A DNA stretch of 64,000 bases from Phymatolithon calcareum (taxonomy: Eukaryota > Rhodophyta > Florideophyceae > Hapalidiales), in NCBI GenBank assembly GCA_977006965.1, contig OZ345355.1:2728001-2792000 (forward strand). Reading direction: 5' to 3'. Shown here piece after piece: positions 10,300 to 20,410 of the stretch. Within the stretch, counting starts at the first letter, position 1. Each line of letters opens with the position of its first letter. A program made the translations under genes and the position numbers. The notes under the pieces are model-generated. The model had not been told where the DNA came from and did no database searches. It saw nothing but the letters and a program-made list of their open reading frames with translations.

Positions 10300-11190
10300 C
10301 ATGGACATTACATGAGGCTGCCTTCTATGAGTCTTCCGTGAGCTAGTGTGATTTGATTCGAGCATCTGCCTTCTCCGAGTGCGATCTGTTGATCGCCTCG
10401 CTCACTATTTGGCATTCCGCAATCAGTCGTTCTCTTTGAGGAAAACGAGTGCCTCAAAGAATTATTAAATGTGTGCCTCAGCGTTGAAAGTAGTGGCTTC
10501 AGCAGTGGTTTCACCATCTTCTGTGTCCTCTGAGGCAATCTGGCTCATTGGAGACATTCCCAGAATGAAAGGCGTGGCACGAGGATCGATGGCGAGCGAC
10601 CATCTAGACGAGACCTAGACGTAGTGCAATATGAAGCGATAGCCGTAGCATAATGCACGCTGTTGCAAGACCACCCGTCGTACAGTGTATCACCATGAGT
10701 ACCATCCAGTTCGGCAGCGATTCGGCTCTCAACGAGCTAGATAAAGTAAAAGAGCACATGGACAACCGTCCTGACAGATAGCTCGACATGGCGACAGAAC
10801 TTGCGCTCCTCGGTGTTTTCAACGTGTGCCAAAGGCTTATTTTTCATGACATTCAGTCGAATATAAGCATGAACCGCTTTGTCGTTCGCAGTCATACACC
10901 GGATTTCGACGTGGGAGGTTTCGGGCACCGATGCTGCAGGCACTCTCTCTCGACCGAGGCGCCGGTCGCTCTCTCGAACACATGACGCTTCACATTGCAA
11001 ATGAACGGCATCAATGTGAACACGATTTCTTTAGGGCTCGGCTTTCTCATGGCTACTAGTGGCCCTTGTGCTCGGCGGAGTGTGGATCAGGTGAGAATGA
11101 TCGCCGTTATTGAGGCTGTAATGTACACCGCTTAATGCTGTGTTTCGCAGTCTACGTTACACTGCATCACTACGTTGTACGCAATAAAAG
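10300..11190. other. No recognised gene
   Basis: ORFs up to 87 residues exist on the minus strand (10,308-10,538; 10,604-10,822; 10,737-11,000) without recognisable domains. If the surrounding hAT-like pairing is right, this is its interior. Confidence 0.3.
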
Positions 11191-11231
11191 GGAACATCAG
11201 GTAAGGACCGACCGGCCAGAAACCAAGAATT

Positions 11232-11258
11232 CCGGCGCGGGCGGTTCGCCCGCGCCGG
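11232..11258. repeat. GC-rich perfect hairpin
   Basis: A 12-bp perfect inverted repeat (CCGGCGCGGGCG and its complement) around a GTT loop. There is no T-run after it, so it does not look like a simple terminator. It could be a folded RNA element or the tip of a foldback sequence. Confidence 0.7.
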
Positions 11259-11493
11259 CAGAAGCGCCATCGCCTGTGAGGCTCACCAATTCGTGCATTT
11301 TGGCGGTAGCTCCGCGGAAATTGTGCATCGAGATCGGGAATGCGCCTACATTTTTGCACGACCAAAGTTTCCAGCTTTCTCGGTGACTCCGATGCCAACG
11401 CATCGCCGCCGTAGGAAATTGACTAATTCCGCAAATTGAGGGAGAAAATGAAACAAACAAGACATCATACCAGGTCTAAGTTCCTCTTCCTCG

Positions 11494-12290
11494 GGCAATT
11501 GCTCCGCGCGCGAACCAAGCCAAGTGCCGCGCAAGGAAGATCCCCGCGAGGCGGTGCTCTAACCGGAGACAGCTAGGCGTCAACCGACCAATGTGTAAAA
11601 TAAGGACTGCTTCACCAGGAAGCAGGCGCACTGGCAAGAGCAACGCAGAAGCTTTCGTGACATCCATGCAAGGCCACGCGACGCAAATCAAGCAACCAAG
11701 AAACTAGCACGGCACCGGGAATGAAGAAGACTTGTAACATCGAGGAAGAAGTCGGTCTCAAGAGAAGACCTGAAACACCGAGAAAGAACTCGGTTTCAAG
11801 ATAAGCCGTATGCTCTACCGCAAAATCATCTATAGTGACGCTGTCAACTCCCCTACTCGATAGGGACTTACGTAAGTACCACGCCGCGTGACATGCTCAG
11901 TTATTTCCTTTGTGCAATTGCTCCGAGAGCGAGCCAATTCAAGTGCCGCGTAAAGGCGATCCTCGAGAGGGGCTGCTGTAATCAGAGAGAGCTAGGCGTC
12001 AGCCAACCAATGTGTGAAATAAAGCTTTAACTGGAAGCAGGCGCACTGGCAAGAGCAGCGCAGAAGCCTTCATGACACCCATGAGAGGATACGTTGCGCG
12101 GAGCAAACAGCCGAGGAGCGAGCACGGCGGCGGAAGTGGAGACGATGTGCAACACCGAGCAAGAAGTCGGTTTCCAGAGAATACCTAAAATACCAGCGGT
12201 ATGCCGCTGCCGGCAGAGCGTTTATAGAGACGATGTCAACGCCCTTAATCAATAGGGACTTACGCAAGTACCGCGCAATATGCCATGCAC
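11494..12290. repeat. Diverged tandem duplication, about 420-bp unit
   Basis: 11,494-11,905 and about 11,913-12,290 align throughout. Each starts GCAATTGCTCCG, passes AGCTAGGCGTCA, CCAATGTGT, GGAAGCAGGCGCACTGGCAA and AAGAAGTCGGT, and ends ATAGGGACTTACG.AAGTACC. The copies differ by many substitutions and small indels, so the duplication is not recent. No ORF is conserved between the copies. Conserved short inverted words (CCGAG..CTCGG near 11,777-11,793) suggest structure rather than coding. Confidence 0.75.
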
Positions 12291-12429
12291 GGTTACGACA
12301 TGCTATGGAATCAACTGTTAAACGAGCTCGGTGCACTATTCACCGAGCTGGAAAATGTGAAAAATGTGGCGCAATGAACAAAAAATGACGCCTCGCTACC
12401 TGGGATCGTCTATGGCGAACAATACAGCA

Positions 12430-12546
12430 GTTCTGCAATTTAGATGGGAGATCCTAGTTTTTTTCCACCCGCCCCTCTGGCGGTGCGTTTTCGCAAGCTA
12501 CACAAAGGTAGGTAGCAACTGAGGAAGCCTTGCCCATATTTTCGGA
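12430..12546 (+). mobile_element. LINE-A 3' tail, first part (split by the 7.35-kb element)
   Basis: Matches the LINE-A 3' UTR (GCAAGCTACACAAAGGTAGG, then GAGGAAGCCTTGCCCATATTTTCGGA) and stops at 12,546. The remaining part of the tail resumes at 19,898. Confidence 0.75.
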
Positions 12547-12554
12547 GGACGCAT

Positions 12555-12745
12555 ATTTGCAGTGTCACTAACTCTCACGTCTGTGTCACTAAAGACATTT
12601 CAGTGTCACTATTTTGCAAAACGATACGTCAGTGCCACTATTTTGCAAAATGACACGTCGGTGTCACTAATGTAAACAAACAGATCCTTGATGTCACTAT
12701 TTTCCAAAAATGGAATCTCAGTTTCACAAATCGTGCAAACGGATC
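12555..12745 (+). repeat. Terminal TGTCACTA array, left end
   Basis: At least six spaced copies of a TCAGTGTCACTATTTTGCAA-like unit, spaced about 30-35 bp, form the left terminal region. The right end of the element (19,735-19,885) has the same words in inverted orientation (TAGTGACAC). They are likely transposase-binding sites. Confidence 0.7.
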
Positions 12746-13076
12746 GACCATGTCAGTAAAAATTTCAGAAGAAGCCAGAAAAGTACAATTTTCGGGAAAT
12801 AGTTATTGGAAAGTCTTTTCATCTTGAAAACATTCGGCAAGGATTAATACTCCTTGCCGGCAACGTGAAAAAAAGATGCAAGGCACCAATGTTCAATTTA
12901 TGTCGGAACGGCTTTTTGCATTTCTGCAATTGCACACATAGCATATGCTGCACTAGTGCCTTTCCTGTTATCGCGCACTCATGCCTATGCATCATGCTTG
13001 CCTGTCGCCCTTGTCAACAAACAGAGCCAAAGGGCAGGTTGGGCGTGCATGATGGCGTTCTCGGTCGCGGTCTAGA

Positions 13077-13284
13077 GCAGGGCAAGCGACCACTTTTCCT
13101 TCACTTCCCAATTCATTCGTCCGTGGCTAACAGCCGCGACCCAGGCCGACCTAATCCGCCGCGTTCGCGTTGCGTCTAAGGCAGTGCAAGCGACCACTTT
13201 TCTTTCACTTCCCAACTCTTTCGTCCGTGGCTAACAGCCGCGGCCCAGGCCGAAGTAATCCGCCGCGTTCGCGTTGCGTCTAAG
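13077..13284. repeat. Two tandem 104-bp repeats
   Basis: 13,077-13,180 and 13,181-13,284 are two head-to-tail copies (GCAGGGCAAGCGACCACTTT / GCAGTGCAAGCGACCACTTT ... CGCGTTCGCGTTGCGTCTAAG). Only a few substitutions separate them, so the duplication is younger than the 420-bp tandem at 11.5 kb. They lie in the subterminal part of the 7.35-kb element. Confidence 0.85.
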
Positions 13285-13694
13285 GTCTGTCATTTCCCAT
13301 CATGGGTAACCAGAGTGCATTGTGCAGTCACATTTGGTTTCGGCCAAGGGCGACGATATATACGTAATTCAGCAGCAGCGATGATTTTTGAAGTACAGCT
13401 TTGGGATATTCGATCATCCCTGTAACCCTCTTTGTGAGCAGTCGTGGTAATATATAGTGCCGTTGGCATAACTGGAGCTGCACAGCTCATTTTCTGTGTG
13501 TATGCTCTTTGAATGCTACGGACACCGATTAGCTTTCTCAACGATGGACTCCTCTGCCATGTTCGCAGGCAGTGGACGGCTATCATGAACAAATTTCGAG
13601 AAAGTTAAATGGCGTCCATGCAATCGTTTTCATTGACGTAGGTCTCGAACAGTCAATCTCCGTTTAGTCGAATTTTCTTTTCTGTAGGCTTCTC

Positions 13695-14852
13695 ATGTTG
13701 ACATCCAAAAACCAGAGTGGAAGCTATTTCTCTTCGAAGGATCTCAAACTAATATCAAAACGGACAGTACCTGGAACTCCCTGCGAACGGCCGAAATACT
13801 GCACGTCCAGTATTTTTCGCGTACTTCCTTGTCCCAGTTCATTAGCTTCTGGAGGAGAACAAGGAGAAGGACAACTGAAACACTGGACGAAGACCGTCTT
13901 TGGAAAAAGGCATTGCAGGCGCCGATCTATCGCGATCGTGAATGCAGAACGCATATTGATTTGCGTGCGAACAGAGCGTTCGGACACGAACGTTAACATG
14001 GGCAGCAAAGCTTCCTTGACGGAGAAGACCGACGCCCTATCGAGGAAAAGACGCCAAAGGATTAAGAAAAAGAAGCAAGATTCTAAAGTCCGGCTGAAAC
14101 GGCAGCGCGTATCGAAGAAGTGATTCATGTTTACGTTTTCATGGGACAGACTAGGTTACGTCTACAACTTGCCCCCGGAAGTTCTACTGAAGATAAAATC
14201 AGAGTATTTGAAGTGCACAAACGGGCAAGGCCCTTTCTCGAAGTACACTGATCACTTACAACAGGGAATGGTTGCATCGGACTTAATGCTGGAACTGGAA
14301 CTATCCGTCAATGAGTTCACTTCTGCCAAGACGCTAGCCACAGCTCGTAACAGAGGTCTTTCATCTGGCGATAGCAAAGATGAAAACATTAAGTGGCCGT
14401 CCCCACCTGATATAGCAGTGTCGGACGAGGATATGGCCGATTAATACCTGGAAGAAAAGTATGCCGCCTTGTTGGAATCGAATTCTGATGAGTCAGACAA
14501 TGGATGCGCCTGTAACCCGAGCAGTAGTGCTCAAAGCCGGAAGAATGGTGGTGCCTTAAAGGGCGCTCACTCACCCGTGAACAATGGTTCGATTGGGCTT
14601 CTAAAAGAACGTTGTCTGACCTACAGTTCCTGGGGAGACTGTGCAACTACGTCTGCCAAATATCGCATTGCTCAGTCAAAAGCTTTCGAGGTTCGAAGAG
14701 CTGTCAGCGATTTGCAAGAAGACAGGATTCATGGAGTCACTTGGGAGCAGTTTACTGTTTCGTTTGCAAACGAGACTATTCTGGATATGCCGCTGCAAAA
14801 AGACAAGGTTGAGAATTTTTCAAGCTGTCCATCTTTTTCACCTTCCCAATAA
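13695..14852 (+). pseudogene. Decayed gene of unknown function on the 7.35-kb element
   Basis: One reading frame of 386 codons is interrupted only by TGA at 14,121 and TAA at 14,442. The three pieces (13,695-14,123; 14,127-14,444; 14,469-14,852) are in register. The first piece ends in a strongly basic segment (RKRRQRIKKKKQDSKVRLKR) resembling a nuclear localisation signal. The second is acidic at its end (DIAVSDEDMAD). The third contains a Ser/Asp-rich linker and GVTWEQFTVSFANETILDM. No domain is recognised. It converges on the minus-strand gene with about 20 bp between stops. Two-gene, convergent layouts are known in autonomous Mutator elements. Confidence 0.55.
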
Positions 14853-14870
14853 CGAATATTAAAACCTCTT

Positions 14871-15722
14871 CTAGCTTGCTCTTTGTACCAATATCTCGCG
14901 GAAGAATCGTTTCCTCCAGTTAATTGTAACAGAGGGGTTCGAAACACCGGAAATAAAAGGGAGCCCAAGAGCCCACTGCCGTGCACCCAGTAGGACTGGA
15001 ACGACGAAGTCCATTCCGTTCTGCAGCAACGGAAAATCAGTATCGGCGCCAACATATTTCAAGTCCTTATTGTCAAGCATTTTCAAAAATGAAACAGTTG
15101 TAGACGCGGCACGGCTTTTCTCTGCTGCATCGTTTGACGGATGTACTGAGTCAATGCACTGAACTGTCCTGTTACGTTTTTCGATTCGAAATCCAATCCA
15201 GTGGTTTTCACAAAAATGAAATGGCGCGAAAGCGATATCTGCCTCATGAAATTTCACCGCTTGTCCAGTCTTCAATAGCCTTTGCCTGTTTGCAATGCTT
15301 GACAGGCGCGTCTTGAGATCTTTCTCGTCGTTATTCGAGATTGATCCATCAACACGGCAGCTGTCAAACATAGATTTCATTGTTCAAGAGCTAAAATAAT
15401 ACACTTTGCGTTGGGAGTTCAACTGGGAATGCAGATTTGTCACCATGTTAATGCACTCGTCGGTTAACCAGAAATCGGATTCGACTTTTCCTGTGTGAGA
15501 ATAGAGTCCACCGAAGTCTTCCAGCTTCATTTTCGCATCTCCAAGCGTTACTTCACACTCTATGGAGCATCTCAAATGGTCTGTATCGCTCAAGAACTGA
15601 AAAATTCTCTTCTCCGGGTCCGGGATAATCTTGAAACTGGAAATGAGGCTCTCGTTGTTTACAGTCATTTTAGGCAGAGACAATTCGCAGAACGTCTGGA
15701 TTAAGCGCTTCACATTCTTCAC
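14871..15722 (-). pseudogene. Ulp1-like (C48) cysteine protease domain with Cys lost
   Basis: Two in-register minus-strand pieces (15,722-15,384 and 15,380-14,871) are separated by one TGA. The start (WLTDECINMVTNLHSQLNSQRKVYYF) matches the N-terminal helix and strand of Ulp1/SENP proteases, which cleave SUMO-like conjugates. Catalytic positions: His in NHWIGF, Asp in VQCIDSV, Gln in LQNGMDF. The nucleophile Cys expected after NGxD is Phe (codon TTC, one base from TGC). Ulp1 domains are often fused to or carried by plant MULEs and KDZ transposons. Here the domain probably formed the C-terminus of the transposase gene upstream and is now inactive. Confidence 0.65.
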
Positions 15723-15735
15723 CGGTGGGATTCTT

Positions 15736-17460
15736 TTAGTTTTTTAGGCACAAGACGGCAGACGGGTGCAGACTCGAATCTGCAGCAGGCTTCAGGGCAT
15801 TCTTGGTGAAGAACTTCGCAACTTCGGCTTGACCCCATCCAATGAAAGAATAATTCATCATCCTCACAAACGTGTCGACAAATGCTTCAGCATTCATAGA
15901 CACATTTCGTGTAATATTTTCTTGCATGTTTCTTCCATTAATGCAATGTTTGTCCCTGACCGTCCCGATAATGGAAGTAGTGCACTATTATAGACGCCCC
16001 GATTAGGAGCGTTTGGTGGACCATGCAGAGAATCTTCAGCTGCATTCGCTAAAGTTTTCCGTTTCTTTAGTCCCCCATTCTTGACTAAAACATCTCTTTC
16101 TCGCTTCCCGTGCAGTTTTTCTGCTGATATGCAAGAAAAGAGAGTAGCAACGCGGACGACTTCTTTTTTCCTTTCGTCAGCCGATCGCTTGACGTATTCC
16201 GAAATATCCATTCCACCAGACCTTTTCCTTGCTTGCACGCCCACATCCTCGTGATGCTTGCGGAATTTGAAACTAAACTCTACATCAGAGTTTTCCGTCA
16301 GAGGCACATATCCTGTTAAAATAGGGCAAAAGAAAGCAGCGTGGCAAAACCATTGCCTTCGGAGGTATGCATTGCTTCGCCCATCAAGGAATGATGTTGT
16401 CAGAACCTTAATCTCTGTCGAGACACTTGAGAAGTACACCTTAAATCCGCCTAGAGTATTTTCCAGTAGCGAAAGCGAAGGTACATAAATCCTGTACCTT
16501 GAGCGCGAATTCGCGCTGTCCATGAACGCTCTGAAGACAATATATATTGAAAGGCCCGACGACGAGTTTATGAAAACCGTACGGACTATCGTCGTCAATG
16601 GTGCTTGGCTTCTTCAATTCTTCGTCTCGAGTACCACTACGTTCCCTAGTAAGGGTGTCGAGAGCGCTTGGAGTGAGGGCTTCAAAAGCGGATCCAAATC
16701 TCTCTGCATTGGAGCTTTTTCCGCGACATGCGTTCATCTTGACGTACTCAATATGCTCCGGTTGCTTTGAGATAGGAACACCGCCAATATTGCTCCAGAG
16801 AAGTGACTCACCTTTTCTGAGAAGCTCTCCATCAGTCATAATGACAGTTGTTTGTGCCTCAGAAAAGGTTTGACAGCCACAAAATCGCGCTCGGATGTTA
16901 AGTAGTCCAGAAATGCAATCACTAGGCACAGGCCACAGTAGGACTTCGCGGAAACAAAAGCCATACGAATATTACGAAAGAAATCTGACATTTCTTCTTG
17001 CTTGTCGGCATCGTGACCTTTATAGCATTCCTTAGAGAATCCGCGAATGGCTCTGTCGCGATGCACACTGCACCACACCAGAACCGTTCTTACTTGCTGC
17101 TTCATTAAGATATTTTCCCAATCTTCGCGCAGAAGCAAAGAATGTTTAAGTGCTCTAGAATTGTTTGTTTGTTGAAGACGCTGAGTACTGCGCTTGCAAA
17201 CGGAATTGACATATCTGCCGCAAAATAGTTGATGTTTGCAGCACTCCCTCCGTGAAGCATGAGTTTTCTGCGGTAACCAAATGGAAGTTAAGAACGTCAA
17301 ACAGCGCCATTTTCTTGCACCCAGAAATTCGTTTTTCCTTTTCTCCATTGCCATTCTTTGAACGGACTTACATATCCGAAGCCATTGAGACGAAGACGTC
17401 TGATACAAGCCCACCGGTACAGTCAATGATTGCAACTGTGTCGGCGTTTTCTTTCTCTTG
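15736..17460 (-). pseudogene. Degenerate transposase-like gene upstream of the Ulp1 domain
   Basis: Several minus-strand ORFs in shifting frames cover this region (15,736-15,927; 15,894-16,598; 16,441-16,929; 16,836-17,435). In the frame not given by the longest ORF, 17,450-17,375 reads VAIIDCTGGLVSDVF. After one TAA the same frame continues GCKKMALFDVLNFHLVTAEN. A further frame shift gives FAADMSIPFASAVLSVFN, then VWCSVHRDRAIRGF and FFRNIRMAFVSAK. Spaced Asp motifs (IID.TG; .AD.S.PFA.AV), the H.DRAI..F block and the C-terminal protease make a DDE transposase the best guess. The exact family is not assigned. GTAAGT at the first stop could mark an intron. Confidence 0.45.
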
Positions 17461-17775
17461 ACACGAGGAAGATCAGGTATTTCAAAGCTTCTACCACACT
17501 TCTAGTTTCTCTCTTTAAACGTGGAATGATGATACACGAACACAGGAATGCACGTCACGACTTGAACTTTGATCGTGTATGGTTTTCTGTCCCCTTGTAC
17601 CAGTGACTATCTCAGATCAACTGCTTGTTTGCATTAATACATATCCAACGCTCGTATTCATAAATTGAGCACAGGCTTTCTTTCGAGCTACTCGGACGGT
17701 ACTAGGCCATCTCCCAATGAAGATCATTCTGTGTCCCTTTGCAATTCTCCGCGTTTACACTATATATTCACGCGG

Positions 17776-17810
17776 AGGACTCAGTCCAACTTGAAGGTAG
17801 ACTGAGTCCT
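17776..17810. repeat. Hairpin inside the 7.35-kb element
   Basis: 11-bp arms AGGACTCAGTC and GACTGAGTCCT around a 13-base loop. The position upstream of the minus-strand transposase-like gene suggests a possible promoter or 5' leader element. Confidence 0.5.
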
Positions 17811-17961
17811 GTCCTCTACCTATTTCCACATCCATTCTTTTGCCCCGGTCGAACGTTTGGAAAGCTACACTACAAATTAGTATCAATGCCTGAAAGCGGC
17901 CCATCTCTCTAGCCGTCCCGACTACTATCTCAGCTCCCACCAATTGCATTGAATAGTGCAA

Positions 17962-19508
17962 TCGTCCACAAGCACGGCGTCGGTATACCAGTGTTTGTCG
18001 TAGTACGGATGCACATCATCGGAGCAATCACGTACTCCTTTGGGCGCAACCTCATTAGGGGGTTTCAATGGCTGTCATCTGACGTCAATGAGACTTCGGC
18101 ACTTGTTGTAGAGCAGGAAAATCAACAATCTGAGGGGTGAAAGCTCAATGCGTGTTAATACTTCGATAAGGGGAGAGGGAATGGAACAAATCGTAAAAAC
18201 ATTATTACGCCTCCACTGGAATGTGTTTATTCAGAACGAAGAGATGGTGTTTCTGGCTTTTAATAGAGTTTACTGGGAGGTTGAGGTGATGCTTCATCAC
18301 GAATGATGAAAAATGGTAAGCCCATGTATTTAAAATGACGAGGACTTCACGCTGCATGAAATTTGAAACCTGTGCATGCGAGCCTATGCCGATTTCCAGA
18401 TAATTAGAGGGAGACTCTATCTATAATTACCAATATCTTCATTCTTCAGTCTTCAGTCTTCATTTCAAATTTTCCCATTTCCCTTCATTCTCCACTTCTG
18501 GCTTAATAGGGAGACGAGTGTTCTCGGTTGTCACAGCGTTCCGAAGCATTACGCGATATTCGATGAACGGCGACTAAGAATAAGGTGCCCGTTGTGTTCT
18601 CGGCATCGCCAATCTGGTGCAGTGAAGTAGCGTGTCGTGCTTTCATACATATGATATGATACTCCATTAAACACTCCACTAAGTAGTCCACCGTGCAGAC
18701 CATCGGAAAAAGTCCATTGGCACCAGTTCATTGGCTCCAGTCCCCTTTGTTTGTTTGTTGTGTTGTTTGGTTTTTTACTTGTGTCTTATTTTTCACTTTT
18801 TCACGTTGTTCACTTTGCCGAGTCCACGTTTCGCAAGCTCTAGGCGTTGTGTGCAAGGGTTTTTGATAATCTATATGATACTCATCGGGTGGTAATGTTT
18901 ATCTTTATAACGGTCTAATCACGACAAAGTCGAATTGTCCCATAATGTAGATACATCGGGCCAAAGAGAAACTTTTGCAGTAGTGTTCTGTGGTCAATGG
19001 CAAAGCTCTCGCAAAACCAGAGGCATGATTAATGGCTCTGAACAGTCAACTTAATGCAATAAGCTAAAGTTTTCCTCGGGAATGATCTGCTCCGTAAAAC
19101 TGAAGGCCTGCACTTTATTGAAGGAGAATATTTCCCATGAAATCTTCAGCTCCAGCTAAATTAAGGCTTCATAAGACGGAAAACTGTACCAGTGGTTCGT
19201 GTACACCTCGACCAGCTTCATATCGATAGAAGTCTCGAGAATTTTCTTGCTTGGCGATAATTTCCCGGTTTCTCGGTTGTCCGTTTCTTTTGTGGAGTGC
19301 TTTCTGGAAGTGCCAAGGCATGTACAGTACTGGAGCTGCACGAACAGCAGGCTCTCTATGCGGCCGTAATGACGACTGCATTAAGAAATGCATTCAGGTT
19401 CAGCATTCGATGTGTGTTGTAGAACGAAAATCTATTCACAGGATCGGCATTGATATTTCGAAAGGTTTTCTGAAACTTATCCCAAAGAGCATAATTGTGT
19501 CTTATTGA
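17962..19508. other. Interior of the 7.35-kb element without recognised genes
   Basis: Only short ORFs without recognised motifs. The region probably holds the 5' part of the minus-strand gene and the subterminal region of the element. Confidence 0.3.
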
Positions 19509-19725
19509 GGGCCGATGAACGAATAGTTCCCAACCGGGAAAATGGGAAATTGAGAAAATGGGAACGTCAATATGTCCAATAGAATACGTGCAGTTGTGGA
19601 ATTTGAACCTGAAGGAAGCAGAAGAAGTAAAATTTCACAAATGCAGGTATTCTATTGGACGTACTCGCGTTCCCAATTTCTGTTTTTCCCATTTTCCCGG
19701 TTGGGAATTATTCGTTCATCGGCCC
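19509..19725. mobile_element. 217-bp foldback MITE
   Basis: Nearly the whole element is an inverted repeat of about 80-bp arms: GGGCCGATGAACGAATA.. at the left and its complement at 19,709-19,725, continuing inward through TTCCCAACCGGGAAAATGGG and TCCAATAGAATAC. A short middle separates the arms. The flanks share TGA (19,506-19,508 and 19,726-19,728), compatible with a 3-bp target duplication. It is inserted in the right subterminal part of the 7.35-kb element, next to its TAGTGACAC array. Confidence 0.85.
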
Positions 19726-19734
19726 TGATTTTCT

Positions 19735-19885
19735 TTTAGTGACACAGAAGAGCGATTCTTTTGATTCGTGACACTGAGCCATCGGTTCTCAGAATAGTGA
19801 CACTGAAGTGCTGTTTTTCATATTAGTGACAATGACGTGCTGCTTTTCAATTTTGTGACACAGACGTGAAAATTAGTGACAGGGA
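19735..19885 (-). repeat. Terminal TAGTGACAC array, right end of the 7.35-kb element
   Basis: At least five spaced TAGTGACA(C/A) words, the inverted counterpart of the array at 12,555-12,745. Confidence 0.7.
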
Positions 19886-19897
19886 AAATATTTAGCC

Positions 19898-19945
19898 ATT
19901 TTCGGAAGTCTGTGGTTCTTTTAAATAAACTTTGCTCATAAAAAC
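19898..19945 (+). mobile_element. LINE-A 3' tail, second part
   Basis: ATTTTCGGAAGTCTGTGG followed by TTCTTTTAAATAAACTTTGC completes the LINE-A tail that was cut at 12,546. Confidence 0.75.
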
Positions 19946-20410
19946 TACGTTGTACGCACAGCTGATGCCCTTGGCAAGCTTAAATTCGCGCCGCATTTCG
20001 ATGTTGGCCGGTAAGCTAAAGAAACGTAGCCGTTTCCAAGACGAGACTCCACATAGCATATGGAAGGAGCCTCGACGATGGAATAAGAATTGCAATACCG
20101 GAGCTCTCCGCAATGTCACATTGCAATTTCATATTGCAATATATAGAAATCCCAATATATTGGTTCCCAGCCCTGCATTAAGGGGTCATTTAAGGTAAAA
20201 TCGAAGTTTAGTGCCTGCGATACACCAACACTGGCTTAAGTCTACAGCTGAACTAAATGCAGAGTACATCCGTATTAGACGGTTCGCGAACCAGTCCGAA
20301 CGTTTTTGGTGGTTTTGGAGCCCGAAAAATGACCTTTCATCTGTAAATATTGCACAAACCATGTTTTTTCATAATTGCGTTTACTATGTGTCTATCAAAT
20401 GACTAATATA

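Larger units (their letters stand above)
12547..19897. mobile_element. 7.35-kb TIR transposon with 9-bp TSD (MULE-like)
   Basis: It interrupts a LINE-A tail and is flanked by perfect copies of ATTTTCGGA (12,538-12,546 and 19,898-19,906). The two ends are inverted repeats: left GGACGCATATTTGCAGTGTC, right (complement) GGCTAAATATTTTCCCTGTC. Both then continue CACTAA.TCTCACGTCTGTGT-like. Each end holds an array of TGTCACTA words (12,560-12,740 forward; 19,735-19,885 reversed). Two convergent decayed genes lie inside (+ 13,695-14,852; - 17,460-14,871). The 9-bp duplication and long repeat-rich TIRs fit the Mutator superfamily. A KDZ-type element (8-bp TSD, often with a Ulp1 domain) is an alternative. 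Confidence 0.8.
10120..20175. mobile_element. Possible hAT-like element enclosing nested insertions
   Basis: The left end is CAGGGCTCGGAAAAATTC at 10,120. The right end, read in complement from 20,175, is CAGGGCTGGGAACCAATA. Eleven of the first twelve bases match. The outer flanks are CCTTAAGG (10,112-10,119) and CATTAAGG (20,176-20,183), a 7/8 match to the 8-bp duplication of hAT elements. Both subterminal regions are rich in TTGCAAT/ATTGCAA words. Removing the 7.35-kb inner element would leave about 2.7 kb. No hAT transposase is seen inside. The pairing could be accidental because the TIR is short. Confidence 0.4.

Noticed and set aside
12555-12745. Possible CRISPR-like array of TGTCACTA words
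   Set aside because: Units are short, degenerate and mirrored at the other end of the transposon; they are terminal repeats of the element.
15894-16598. 234-aa minus-strand ORF as an intact gene
   Set aside because: It overlaps neighbouring frames of the same decayed transposase-Ulp1 gene and starts within it.
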